From Hydractinia symbiolongicarpus (Eukaryota; Cnidaria; Hydrozoa; Anthoathecata; Hydractiniidae), in contig NC_079878.1 in NCBI RefSeq assembly GCF_029227915.1, positions 3,226,001 to 3,290,000 on the forward strand: a DNA stretch of 64,000 nt, in the 5' to 3' direction. The position numbers were made by a program, and so were the translations under genes. Each line of letters begins with the position of its first letter. Position 1 is the first letter of the stretch. Shown piece by piece: positions 49,920 through 61,457 of this stretch. A model generated the notes under the pieces. That model did not search any database. It was given only the letters and a program-made list of their open reading frames with translations, and was not told the DNA's origin.

Positions 49920-51490
49920 AATGAAAACATTTCTGAAAACTACAGGTCTCATGCGTTTTAGTGGTGAAAAAATAATTTAAAAAATCGTTCGGGAAATGAG
50001 TTTACTCCCTGGGTACCTTCTTTGTATACTTTTGACTATACGGCCGAGTCCGGGATTTACGGGAAATCGCGGGTTTTCGTTTCCCGGCGATTAAACCACT
50101 TTCATTAAGCGTCTCATCAAAAATGAAAACATTTCTGCAAACTACAAGTCTTATGCGTTTTAGTGGTGAAAAAATAATTTAAAAAATCGTTCGGGAAATG
50201 AGTTTACTCTCTGGGTACCTTCTTTGTATACTTTTGACTATAAGGGCCGAGTCCGGGATTTACGGGAAATCACGGGTTTTCGTTTGCCGGCGATTAAATT
50301 TCTTTTATTCAGCGTCTCATCAAAAATGAAAACATTTTTGAAAACTACAAGAGTTTACTCCCTGGGTACTTTCTTTGTATACTTTTGACTATACGGGCCG
50401 AGTCCGGGGTTTACGGGAAATGGCGGGTTTTCGTTTGCCGCCGATTAAACTTCTTTTATTCAGCGTCTCATCAAAAATGAAAACATTTTTGAAAACTACA
50501 AGTCTCATGCGTTTCAGTGGTGAAAAGATACTTTAAAAAATCGTTTTGGAAATGAGTTTACTCACAGGGTACTTTCTTTGTATACATTCGACTATACGGG
50601 CCAAGCCCGGGATTTACGGGAAATCGCGGGTTTTCGTTTGCCGGCGATTAAACCACTTTCATTAAGCGTCTCATCAAAAATGAAAACATTTTTGAAAACT
50701 ACAGGTCTCATGCGTTTTAGTGGTGAAAAAATAATTTAAAAAATCGTTCGGGAAATGAGTTTACTCCCTGGGTACTTTCTTTGTATACTTTTGACTATAC
50801 GGGCCGAGTCGGGGATTTACGGGAAATCGCGGGTTTTCGTTTGCCGGCGATTAAAACACTTTCATTAAGCGTCTCATCAAAAATGAAAACATTTCTGAAA
50901 ACTACAAGTCCCATGCGTTTTAGTGGTGAAAAAATAATTTAAAAAATCGTTCGGGAAATGAGTTTAGTCCCTGGGTACTTTCTTTGTATACTTTTGACTA
51001 TACGGCCCGAATCAGGGATTTACGGGAAGTCGCGGGTTTTCGTTTGCCGGCGATTAAACTTCTTTTATTCAGCGTCTCATCAAAAATGAAAACATTTCTA
51101 AAAACTACAAGTCTCATGGACTTTAGTGGTGAAATTGTAATTTAAAAAATCGTTCGGGAAATGAGTTTACTCCCTGGGTACTTTCTTTGTATACTTTTGA
51201 CTATACGGGCCGAGTCCGTGATTTACGGGAAATCGCGGGTTTTCGTTTGCCGGCGATTAATCTTCTTTTATTCAGAGTCTCATCAAAAATAAAAACAATT
51301 TTGTAAACTAAAAGTCCCATGCGTTTTAGTGGTGAAAAAATAATTTAAAAAATCGTTCAGGAAATGAGTTTACTCCCTGGGTACTTTCTTTGTATACTTT
51401 TGACTATACGGCCCGAATCCGGGATTTACGGGAAGTCGCGGGTTTTCGTTTGCCGGCGATTAAACTTCTTTTATTCAGCGTCTCATCAAA
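49920..51490. repeat. 1,571-bp tandem duplication, copy 1
   Basis: Eight monomers less a 52-bp internal deletion (junction at 50350/50351). It carries TTTCCCGGCG, TATAAGGGCCG, AATCACGGG, CATGGACTTTAG and AACTAAAAGTCCC variants, all repeated at the same offset in copy 2. The C monomer starts at 49986 and 51557. Confidence 0.9.
50341..50360. other. 52-bp deletion junction
   Basis: AACTACAAG runs straight into AGTTTACTCCC, skipping the 52 bases from CTCATGCG through CGTTCGGGAAAT. Monomer phase shifts by 52 here. Confidence 0.9.
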
Positions 51491-53061
51491 AATGAAAACA
51501 TTTCTGAAAACTACAGGTCTCATGCGTTTTAGTGGTGAAAAAATAATTTAAAAAATCGTTCGGGAAATGAGTTTACTCCCTGGGTACCTTCTTTGTATAC
51601 TTTTGACTATACGGCCGAGTCCGGGATTTACGGGAAATCGCGGGTTTTCGTTTCCCGGCGATTAAACCACTTTCATTAAGCGTCTCATCAAAAATGAAAA
51701 CATTTCTGCAAACTACAAGTCTTATGCGTTTTAGTGGTGAAAAAATAATTTAAAAAATCGTTCGGGAAATGAGTTTACTCTCTGGGTACCTTCTTTGTAT
51801 ACTTTTGACTATAAGGGCCGAGTCCGGGATTTACGGGAAATCACGGGTTTTCGTTTGCCGGCGATTAAATTTCTTTTATTCAGCGTCTCATCAAAAATGA
51901 AAACATTTTTGAAAACTACAAGAGTTTACTCCCTGGGTACTTTCTTTGTATACTTTTGACTATACGGGCCGAGTCCGGGGTTTACGGGAAATGGCGGGTT
52001 TTCGTTTGCCGCCGATTAAACTTCTTTTATTCAGCGTCTCATCAAAAATGAAAACATTTTTGAAAACTACAAGTCTCATGCGTTTCAGTGGTGAAAAGAT
52101 ACTTTAAAAAATCGTTTTGGAAATGAGTTTACTCACAGGGTACTTTCTTTGTATACATTCGACTATACGGGCCAAGCCCGGGATTTACGGGAAATCGCGG
52201 GTTTTCGTTTGCCGGCGATTAAACCACTTTCATTAAGCGTCTCATCAAAAATGAAAACATTTTTGAAAACTACAGGTCTCATGCGTTTTAGTGGTGAAAA
52301 AATAATTTAAAAAATCGTTCGGGAAATGAGTTTACTCCCTGGGTACTTTCTTTGTATACTTTTGACTATACGGGCCGAGTCGGGGATTTACGGGAAATCG
52401 CGGGTTTTCGTTTGCCGGCGATTAAAACACTTTCATTAAGCGTCTCATCAAAAATGAAAACATTTCTGAAAACTACAAGTCCCATGCGTTTTAGTGGTGA
52501 AAAAATAATTTAAAAAATCGTTCGGGAAATGAGTTTAGTCCCTGGGTACTTTCTTTGTATACTTTTGACTATACGGCCCGAATCAGGGATTTACGGGAAG
52601 TCGCGGGTTTTCGTTTGCCGGCGATTAAACTTCTTTTATTCAGCGTCTCATCAAAAATGAAAACATTTCTAAAAACTACAAGTCTCATGGACTTTAGTGG
52701 TGAAATTGTAATTTAAAAAATCGTTCGGGAAATGAGTTTACTCCCTGGGTACTTTCTTTGTATACTTTTGACTATACGGGCCGAGTCCGTGATTTACGGG
52801 AAATCGCGGGTTTTCGTTTGCCGGCGATTAATCTTCTTTTATTCAGAGTCTCATCAAAAATAAAAACAATTTTGTAAACTAAAAGTCCCATGCGTTTTAG
52901 TGGTGAAAAAATAATTTAAAAAATCGTTCGGGAAATGAGTTTACTCCCTGGGTACTTTCTTTGTATACTTTTGACTATACGGCCCGAATCCGGGATTTAC
53001 GGGAAGTCGCGGGTTTTCGTTTGCCGGCGATTAAACTTCTTTTATTCAGCGTCTCATCAAA
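51491..53061. repeat. 1,571-bp tandem duplication, copy 2
   Basis: Near-identical partner of 49920-51490, including the deletion junction (51921/51922). I noticed single differences such as CGTTCAGG near 51356 against CGTTCGGG near 52927. It ends where CTAAAATCTACAAG (53076) replaces CTGAAAACTACAGG. Confidence 0.9.
51912..51931. other. 52-bp deletion junction
   Basis: Same breakpoint as 50350/50351, carried by the 1,571-bp duplication. Confidence 0.9.
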
Positions 53062-53686
53062 AATGAAAACATTTCTAAAATCTACAAGTCTCATGGGCTT
53101 TAGTGGTGAAATTATAATTTAAAAAATCGTTCGGGAAATGAGTTTACTCCCTGGGTACTTTCTTTGTATACTTTTGACTATACGGGCCGAGTCCGGGATT
53201 TACGGGAAATCGCAGGTTTTCGTTTGCCGGCGATTAAACTTCTTTTATTCAGAGTCTCATCAAAAATGAAAACATTTTTGTAAACTACAAGTCCCATGCG
53301 TTTTAGTGGTGAAAAAATAATTTAAAAAATCGTTCGGGAAATGAGTTTACTCCCTGGGTACTTTCTTTGTATACTTTTGACTATACGGGCCGAGTCCGGG
53401 GTTTACGGGAAATGGCGGGTTTTCGTTTGCCGGCGATTAAACTTCTTTTATTCAGCGTCTCATCAAAAATGAAAACACTTTTGAAAACTACAAGTCTCAT
53501 GCGTTTTAGTGGTGAAAAAATAACATAAAAAATCGTTCGGGAAATGAGTTTACACCCTGGGTACTTTCTTTGTATACTTTTGACTATACGGGCCGAGTCC
53601 GGGGTTTACGGGAAATGGCGGGTTTTCGTTTGCCGGCGATTAAACTTCTTTTATTCAGCGTCTCATCAAAAATGAAAACATTTTTG

Positions 53687-53706
53687 AAAACTACAAGAGT
53701 TTACTC
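53687..53706. other. 52-bp deletion junction
   Basis: Same breakpoint, here about 240 bp upstream of a 41-bp partial monomer. Confidence 0.9.
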
Positions 53707-53893
53707 CCTGGGTACTTTCTTTGTATACTTTTGACTATACGGGCCGAGTCCGGGGTTTACGGGAAATGGCGGGTTTTCGTTTGCCGGCGATTAAACTTCT
53801 TTTAATAAGCGTCTCATCAAAAATGAAAATATTTTTGAAAACTACAAGTCTCATGCGTTTTAGTGGTGAAAAAATAATTTAAAAATCGTTTTG

Positions 53894-53934
53894 GAAATGA
53901 GTTTAATCACAGGGTACTTTCTTTGTATACATTT
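53894..53934. repeat. 41-bp partial monomer (right-hand form)
   Basis: Same 41-bp step, but the junction reads ATACATTTGAAATGAG and the preceding run is TTTAAAAATCG with one A fewer. Both changes are shared by 55303, 57980 and 61417. Confidence 0.85.
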
Positions 53935-54800
53935 GAAATGAGTTTACTCACAGGGTACTTTCTTTGTATACATTCGACTATACGGGCGTAAGCCCGGAAT
54001 TTACGGTAAATCGCGGGTTTTCGTTTGCCGGCGATTAAACCACTTTCATTAAACGTCTCATCAAAAATGAAAACATTTCTGAAAACTACAGGTCTCATGC
54101 GTTTTAGTGGTGAAAAAATAATTTAAAAAATTGTTCGGGAAATGTGTTTACTGCCTGGGTACTTTCTTTGTATACTTTTGACTATACGGGCCGAGTCGGG
54201 GATTTACGGGAAGTCGCGGGTTTTCGTTTGCCGGCGATTAAACTTCTTTTATTCAGCGTCTCATCAAAAATGAAAACATTTTTAAAAACTACAAGTCTCA
54301 TGGGCTTTAGTGGTTAAATAATAATTTAAAAAATCGTTCGGGAAATGAGTTTACTCCCTGGGTACTTTCTTTGTATGCATTCGACTATACGGGCCATGCC
54401 CGGGATTTACGGGAAATCGCGGGTTTTCGTTTGCCGGCGATTAAACCACTTTCATTAAGCGTCTCATCAAAAATGAAAACATTTCTGAAAACTACAAGTC
54501 TCATGCGTTTTAGTGGTGAAAAAATAATTTAAAAAATCGTTCGGGAAATGAGTTTACTCCCTGGGTACTTTCTTTGTATACTTTTGACTATACGGCGCGA
54601 GTCCGGGATTTACGGGAAGTCGCGGGATTTCGTTTGCCGGCGATTAAACTTCTTTTATTCAGCGTCTCATCAAAAATGAAAACATTTTTGTAAACTACAA
54701 GTCCAATGCGCTTTAGTGGTGAAAAAATAATTTAAAAAATCGTTCGGGAAATGAGTTTACTCCCTGGGTACTTTTTTGTATACTTTTGACTACACGGGCC
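53894..54800. repeat. Right-hand cassette, copy 1 of 4 (one monomer missing)
   Basis: The cassette runs from the partial-monomer junction through TGTTCGGGAAATGTG (54131) to GACTACACGGG (about 54788). Relative to copies 2-4 it lacks one monomer after the junction, since the offset to copy 2 changes from 1,409 to about 1,612. It also has private changes GGGCGTAAGCCCGG and TTTACGGTAAATCG near 53985-54010. Confidence 0.75.
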
Positions 54801-55095
54801 GAGTCCGGGGTTTACGGGAAATGGCGGGTTTTCGTTTGCCGGCGATTAAACTTCTTTTATTCAGCGTCTCATCAAAAATGAAAACACTTTTGAAAACTAC
54901 AAGTCTCATGCGTTTTAGTGGTGAAAAAATAACATAAAAAATCGTTCGGGAAATGAGTTTACACCCTGGGTACTTTCTTTGTATACTTTTGACTATACGG
55001 GCCGAGTCCGGGGTTTACGGGAAATGGCGGGTTTTCGTTTGCCGGCGATTAAACTTCTTTTATTCAGCGTCTCATCAAAAATGAAAACATTTTTG

Positions 55096-55115
55096 AAAAC
55101 TACAAGAGTTTACTC
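55096..55115. other. 52-bp deletion junction
   Basis: Same breakpoint, 1,409 bp after the previous one. 1,409 equals 7 x 203 + 41 - 53, as expected when one partial monomer and one deletion (plus 1 bp) lie between. Confidence 0.9.
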
Positions 55116-55302
55116 CCTGGGTACTTTCTTTGTATACTTTTGACTATACGGGCAGAGTCCGGGGTTTACGGGAAATGGCGGGTTTTCGTTTGCCGGCGAT
55201 TAAACTTCTTTTAATAAGCGTCTCATCAAAAATGAAAATATTTTTGAAAACTACAAGTCTCATGCGTTTTAGTGGTGAAAAAATAATTTAAAAATCGTTT
55301 TG

Positions 55303-55343
55303 GAAATGAGTTTAATCACAGGGTACTTTCTTTGTATACATTT
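55303..55343. repeat. 41-bp partial monomer (right-hand form)
   Basis: Right-hand form (ATTTGAAATGAG junction, shortened A run). First copy of the 2,677-bp pair. Confidence 0.85.
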
Positions 55344-56410
55344 GAAATGAGTTTACTCCCCGGGTACTTTCTTTGTATACTTTTGACTATATGGGCCGAG
55401 TCCGGGGTTTACGGGAAATGGCGGGTTTTCGTTTGCCGGCAATTAAACTTCTTTTTTTCAGCGTTTCATCAAAAATGAAAACATTTTTGAAAACTACAAG
55501 TCTCATGCGTTTTAGTGGTGAAAAGATACTTTAAAAAATCGTTTTGGAAATGAGTTTACTTACAGGGTACTTTCTTTGTATACATTCGACTATACGGGCC
55601 AAGCCCGGAATTTACGGGAAATCGCGGGTTTTCGTTTGCCGGCGATTAAACCACTTTCATTAAACGTCTCATCAAAAATGAAAACATTTCTGAAAACTAC
55701 AGGTCTCATGCGTTTTAGTGGTGAAAAAATAATTTAAAAAATTGTTCGGGAAATGTGTTTACTGCCTGGGTACTTTCTTTGTATACTTTTGACTATACGG
55801 GCCGAGTCGGGGATTTACGGGAAGTTGCGGGTTTTCGTTTGCCGGCGATTAAACTTCTTTTATTCAGCGTCTCATCAAAAATGAAAACATTTTTAAAAAC
55901 TACAAGTCTCATGGGCTTTAGTGGTTAAATAATAATTTAAAAAATCGTTCGGGAAATGAGTTTACTCCCTGGGTACTTTCTTTGTATGCATTCGACTATA
56001 CGGGCCATGCCCGGGATTTACGGGAAATCGCGGGTTTTCGTTTGCCGGCGATTAAACCACTTTCATTAAGCGTCTCATCAAAAATGAAAACATTTCTGAA
56101 AACTACAAGTCTCATGCGTTTTAGTGGTGAAAAAATAATTTAAAAAATCGTTCGGGAAATGAGTTTACTCCCTGGGTACTGTCTTTGTATACTTTTGACT
56201 ATACGGCGCGAGTCCGGGATTTACGGGAAGTCGCGGGATTTCGTTTGCCGGCGATTAAACTTCTTTTATTCAGCGTCTCATCAAAAATGAAAACATTTTT
56301 GTAAACTACAAGTCCAATGCGCTTTAGTGGTGAAAAAATAATTTAAAAAATCGTTCGGGAAATGAGTTTACTCCCTGGGTACTTTTTTGTATACTTTTGA
56401 CTACACGGGC
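55303..56410. repeat. Right-hand cassette, copy 2 of 4
   Basis: Carries the junction at 55344, a TATATGGGCCGAG A-type monomer, a B-type with GCCCGGAATTT, TGTGTTTACTGCC and GACTACACGGG. Copies 3 and 4 start at 57980 and 61417. Confidence 0.8.
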
Positions 56411-57161
56411 CGAGTCCGGGGTTTACGGGAAATGGCGGGTTTTCGTTTGCCGGCGATTAAACTTCTTTTATTCAGCGTCTCATCAAAAATGAAAACATTT
56501 TGAAAACTACAAGTCTCATGGGCTTTAGTGGTGAAATAATAATTTAAAAAATCGTTCGGAAAATGAGTTGACTTCCTGGATACTTTCTTTGTATACTTTT
56601 GACTATATGGGCCGAGTCCGGGATTTACGGGAAATCGCAGGTTTTCGTTTGCCGGCGATTAAACTTCTTTTATTCAGAGTCTCATCAAAAATGAAAACAT
56701 TTTTGTAAACTACAAGTCCCATGCGTTTTAGTGGTGAAAAAGTAATTTAAAAAATCGTTCAGGAAATGAGTTTACTCCCTGGGTACTTTCTTTGTATACT
56801 TTTGACTATACGGGCCGAGTCCGGGGTTTACGGGAAATGGCGGGTTTTCGTTTGCCGGCGATTAAAATTCTTTTATTCAGCGTCTTATCAAAAATGAAAA
56901 CATTTTTGAAAACTACAAGTCTCATGCGTTTTAGTGGTGAAAAGATACTTTAAAAAATCGTTTTGGAAATGAGTTTACTCACAGGGTACTTTCTTTGTAT
57001 ACATTCGACTATACGGGCCAAGCCCGGGATTTACGGGAAATCGCGGGTTTTCGTTTGCCGGCGATTAAACCACTTTCATTAAGCGTCTCATCAAAAATGA
57101 AAACATTTCTGAAAACTACAGGTCTCATGCGTTTTAGTGGTGAAAAAATAATTTAAAAAAC

Positions 57162-57364
57162 CGTTCGGGAAATGAGTTTACTCCCTGGGTACTTTCTTTG
57201 TATACTTTTGACTATACGGGCCGAGTCGGGGATTTACGGGAAATCGCGGGTTTTTGTTTGCCGGCGATTAAAACACTTTCATTAAGCGTCTCATCAAAAA
57301 TGAAAACATTTCTGAAAACTACAAGTCTCATGCGTTTTAGTGGTGAAAAAATAATTTAAAAAAT
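57162..57364. repeat. Monomer type K (reference copy)
   Basis: Marked by GATTAAAACACTTTCATT (AAAACAC where B and C have AAACCAC), GTCGGGGATTT and GGGAAATCGCGGG. The AAAACAC variant first appears near 39333 and is confined to the right-hand 25 kb. K is usually followed by J. Confidence 0.65.
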
Positions 57365-57567
57365 CGTTCGGGAAATGAGTTTAGTCCCTGGGTACTTTCT
57401 TTGTATACTTTTGACTATACGGCCCGAATCAGGGATTTACGGGAAGTCGCGGGTTTTCGTTTGCCGGCGATTAAACTTCTTTTATTCAGCGTCTCATCAA
57501 AAATGAAAACATTTCTAAAAACTACAAGTCTCATGGACTTTAGTGGTGAAATTATAATTTAAAAAAT
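57365..57567. repeat. Monomer type J (reference copy)
   Basis: Marked by TTTAGTCCCTGGG, GGCCCGAATCAGGG and the tail GAAATTATAATTT. I saw CGAATCAGGG only from about 39.49 kb onward. It looks like a G derivative, since it shares GGGAAGTCGCGGG, CATTTCTAAAAAC and the TTTAGTGG context after CATGG. Confidence 0.65.
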
Positions 57568-57979
57568 CGTTCGGGAAATGAGTTTACTCCCTGGGTACTT
57601 TCTTTGTATACTTTTGACTATACGGGCCGAGTCCGGGATTTACGGGAAATCGCAGGTTTTCGTTTGCCGGCGATTAATCTTCTTTTATTCAGAGTCTCAT
57701 CAAAAATAAAAACAATTTTGTAAACTAAAAGTCCCATGCGTTTTAGTGGTGAAAAAATAATTTAAAAAATCGTTCGGGAAATGAGTTTACTCCCTGGGTA
57801 CTTTCTTTGTATACTTTTGACTATACGGCCCGAATCCGGGATTTACGGGAAGTCGCGGGTTTTCGTTTGCCGGCGATTAAACTTCTTTTATTCAGCGTCT
57901 CATCAAAAATGAAAACATTTCTAAAATCTACAAGTCTCATGGGCTTTAGTGGTGAAAAAATAATTTAAAAATCGTTTTG

Positions 57980-58020
57980 GAAATGAGTTTAATCACAGGG
58001 TACTTTCTTTGTATACATTT
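57980..58020. repeat. 41-bp partial monomer (right-hand form)
   Basis: Right-hand form. Second copy of the 2,677-bp pair; here the monomer before it is a G-type fused to the cassette at the duplication breakpoint. Confidence 0.85.
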
Positions 58021-59087
58021 GAAATGAGTTTACTCCCCGGGTACTTTCTTTGTATACTTTTGACTATATGGGCCGAGTCCGGGGTTTACGGGAAATGGCG
58101 GGTTTTCGTTTGCCGGCAATTAAACTTCTTTTTTTCAGCGTTTCATCAAAAATGAAAACATTTTTAAAAACTACAAGTCTCATGCGTTTTAGTGGTGAAA
58201 AGATACTTTAAAAAATCGTTTTGGAAATGAGTTTACTTACAGGGTACTTTCTTTGTATACATTCGACTATACGGGCCAAGCCCGGAATTTACGGGAAATC
58301 GCGGGTTTTCGTTTGCCGGCGATTAAACCACTTTCATTAAACGTCTCATCAAAAATGAAAACATTTCTGAAAACTACAGGTCTCATGCGTTTTAGTGGTG
58401 AAAAAATAATTTAAAAAATTGTTCGGGAAATGTGTTTACTGCCTGGGTACTTTCTTTGTATACTTTTGACTATACGGGCCGAGTCGGGGATTTACGGGAA
58501 GTTGCGGGTTTTCGTTTGCCGGCGATTAAACTTCTTTTATTCAGCGTCTCATCAAAAATGAAAACATTTTTAAAAACTACAAGTCTCATGGGCTTTAGTG
58601 GTTAAATAATAATTTAAAAAATCGTTCGGGAAATGAGTTTACTCCCTGGGTACTTTCTTTGTATGCATTCGACTATACGGGCCATGCCCGGGATTTACGG
58701 GAAATCGCGGGTTTTCGTTTGCCGGCGATTAAACCACTTTCATTAAGCGTCTCATCAAAAATGAAAACATTTCTGAAAACTACAAGTCTCATGCGTTTTA
58801 GTGGTGAAAAAATAATTTAAAAAATCGTTCGGGAAATGAGTTTACTCCCTGGGTACTGTCTTTGTATACTTTTGACTATACGGCGCGAGTCCGGGATTTA
58901 CGGGAAGTCGCGGGATTTCGTTTGCCGGCGATTAAACTTCTTTTATTCAGCGTCTCATCAAAAATGAAAACATTTTTGTAAACTACAAGTCCAATGCGCT
59001 TTAGTGGTGAAAAAATAATTTAAAAAATCGTTCGGGAAATGAGTTTACTCCCTGGGTACTTTTTTGTATACTTTTGACTACACGGGC
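57980..59087. repeat. Right-hand cassette, copy 3 of 4
   Basis: Identical order of landmarks to copy 2 at an offset of 2,677 bp, including the GGCGCGAGTCC and GTCCAATGCGC variants. Confidence 0.82.
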
Positions 59088-61209
59088 CGAGTCCGGGGTT
59101 TACGGGAAATGGCGGGTTTTCGTTTGCCGGCGATTAAACTTCTTTTATTCAGCGTCTCATCAAAAATGAAAACATTTTGAAAACTACAAGTCTCATGGGC
59201 TTTAGTGGTGAAATAATAATTTAAAAAATCGTTCGGAAAATGAGTTGACTTCCTGGATACTTTCTTTGTATACTTTTGACTATATGGGCCGAGTCCGGGA
59301 TTTACGGGAAATCGCAGGTTTTCGTTTGCCGGCGATTAAACTTCTTTTATTCAGAGTCTCATCAAAAATGAAAACATTTTTGTAAACTACAAGTCCCATG
59401 CGTTTTAGTGGTGAAAAAGTAATTTAAAAAATCGTTCAGGAAATGAGTTTACTCCCTGGGTACTTTCTTTGTATACTTTTGACTATACGGGCCGAGTCCG
59501 GGGTTTACGGGAAATGGCGGGTTTTCGTTTGCCGGCGATTAAAATTCTTTTATTCAGCGTCTTATCAAAAATGAAAACATTTTTGAAAACTACAAGTCTC
59601 ATGCGTTTTAGTGGTGAAAAGATACTTTAAAAAATCGTTTTGGAAATGAGTTTACTCACAGGGTACTTTCTTTGTATACATTCGACTATACGGGCCAAGC
59701 CCGGGATTTACGGGAAATCGCGGGTTTTCGTTTGCCGGCGATTAAACCACTTTCATTAAGCGTCTCATCAAAAATGAAAACATTTCTGAAAACTACAGGT
59801 CTCATGCGTTTTAGTGGTGAAAAAATAATTTAAAAAACCGTTCGGGAAATGAGTTTACTCCCTGGGTACTTTCTTTGTATACTTTTGACTATACGGGCCG
59901 AGTCGGGGATTTACGGGAAATCGCGGGTTTTTGTTTGCCGGCGATTAAAACACTTTCATTAAGCGTCTCATCAAAAATGAAAACATTTCTGAAAACTACA
60001 AGTCTCATGCGTTTTAGTGGTGAAAAAATAATTTAAAAAATCGTTCGGGAAATGAGTTTAGTCCCTGGGTACTTTCTTTGTATACTTTTGACTATACGGC
60101 CCGAATCAGGGATTTACGGGAAGTCGCGGGTTTTCGTTTGCCGGCGATTAAACTTCTTTTATTCAGCGTCTCATCAAAAATGAAAACATTTCTAAAAACT
60201 ACAAGTCTCATGGACTTTAGTGGTGAAATTATAATTTAAAAAATCGTTCGGGAAATGAGTTTACTCCCTGGGTACTTTCTTTGTATACTTTTGACTATAC
60301 GGGCCGAGTCCGGGATTTACGGGAAATCGCAGGTTTTCGTTTGCCGGCGATTAATCTTCTTTTATTCAGAGTCTCATCAAAAATAAAAACAATTTTGTAA
60401 ACTAAAAGTCCCATGCGTTTTAGTGGTGAAAAAATAATTTAAAAAATCGTTCGGGAAATGAGTTTACTCCCTGGGTACTTTCTTTGTATACTTTTGACTA
60501 TACGGCCCGAATCCGGGATTTACGGGAAGTCGCGGGTTTTCGTTTGCCGGCGATTAAACTTCTTTTATTCAGCGTCTCATCAAAAATGAAAACATTTCTA
60601 AAATCTACAAGTCTCATGGGCTTTAGTGGTGAAATTATAATTTAAAAAATCGTTCGGGAAATGAGTTTACTCCCTGGGTACTTTCTTTGTATACTTTTGA
60701 CTATACGGGCCGAGTCCGGGATTTACGGGAAATCGCAGGTTTTCGTTTGCCGGCGATTAAACTTCTTTTATTCAGAGTCTCATCAAAAATGAAAACATTT
60801 TTGTAAACTACAAGTCCCATGCGTTTTAGTGGTGAAAAAATAATTTAAAAAATCGTTCGGGAAATGAGTTTACTCCCTGGGTACTTTCTTTGTATACTTT
60901 TGACTATACGGGCCGAGTCCGGGGTTTACGGGAAATGGCGGGTTTTCGTTTGCCGGCGATTAAACTTCTTTTATTCAGCGTCCCATCAAAAATGAAAACA
61001 CTTTTGAAAACTACAAGTCTCATGCGTTTTAGTGGTGAAAAAATAACATAAAAAATCGTTCGGGAAATGAGTTTACACCCTGGGTACTTTCTTTGTATAC
61101 TTTTGACTATACGGGCCGAGTCCGGGGTTTACGGGAAATGGCGGGTTTTCGTTTGCCGGCGATTAAACTTCTTTTATTCAGCGTCTCATCAAAAATGAAA
61201 ACATTTTTG

Positions 61210-61229
61210 AAAACTACAAGAGTTTACTC
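61210..61229. other. 52-bp deletion junction
   Basis: Same breakpoint again, 6,114 bp after the copy at 55106 and 7,523 bp after that at 53697. Confidence 0.9.
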
Positions 61230-61416
61230 CCTGGGTACTTTCTTTGTATACTTTTGACTATACGGGCCGAGTCCGGGGTTTACGGGAAATGGCGGGTTTT
61301 CGTTTGCCGGCGATTAAACTTCTTTTAATAAGCGTCTCATCAAAAATGAAAATATTTTTGAAAACTACAAGTCTCATGCGTTTTAGTGGTGAAAAAATAA
61401 TTTAAAAATCGTTTTG

Positions 61417-61457
61417 GAAATGAGTTTAATCACAGGGTACTTTCTTTGTATACATTT
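61417..61457. repeat. 41-bp partial monomer (right-hand form)
   Basis: Right-hand form; partner of 53894 at 7,523 bp and of 55303 at 6,114 bp. Confidence 0.85.

Larger units (their letters stand above)
52330..53940. repeat. Segment repeated at 7,523 bp displacement (copy 1)
   Basis: The rare CTAAAATCTACAAG (tctac at 53081 and 60604), the 52-bp deletion junction (53697 and 61220) and the 41-bp partial-monomer junction (53935 and 61458) all keep the same 7,523-bp offset. The partner is about 59853-61463. Confidence 0.82.
55274..57950. repeat. 2,677-bp tandem duplication, copy 1
   Basis: Thirteen monomers plus the 41-bp partial monomer, minus 3 bases. Private landmarks repeated at 2,677 bp include the partial-monomer junction (55344 and 58021), TGTGTTTACTGCC, TACTTTTTTGTATAC, GACTACACGGG, ACATTTTGAAAAC (one T run shortened) and GTTGACTTCCTGGATAC. 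Confidence 0.9.
57951..60627. repeat. 2,677-bp tandem duplication, copy 2
   Basis: Near-identical to 55274-57950. It ends in a J/G-type tail (GAAATTATAATTT) where copy 1 has GAAAAAATAATTTAAAAATCG. That contrast defines the breakpoint at about 57950. Confidence 0.9.

Noticed and set aside
53980-54012. Possible small insertion (GGGCGTAAGCCCGG, TTTACGGTAAATCG)
   Set aside because: It is a B-type monomer with a one-base insertion and two substitutions, not foreign sequence.
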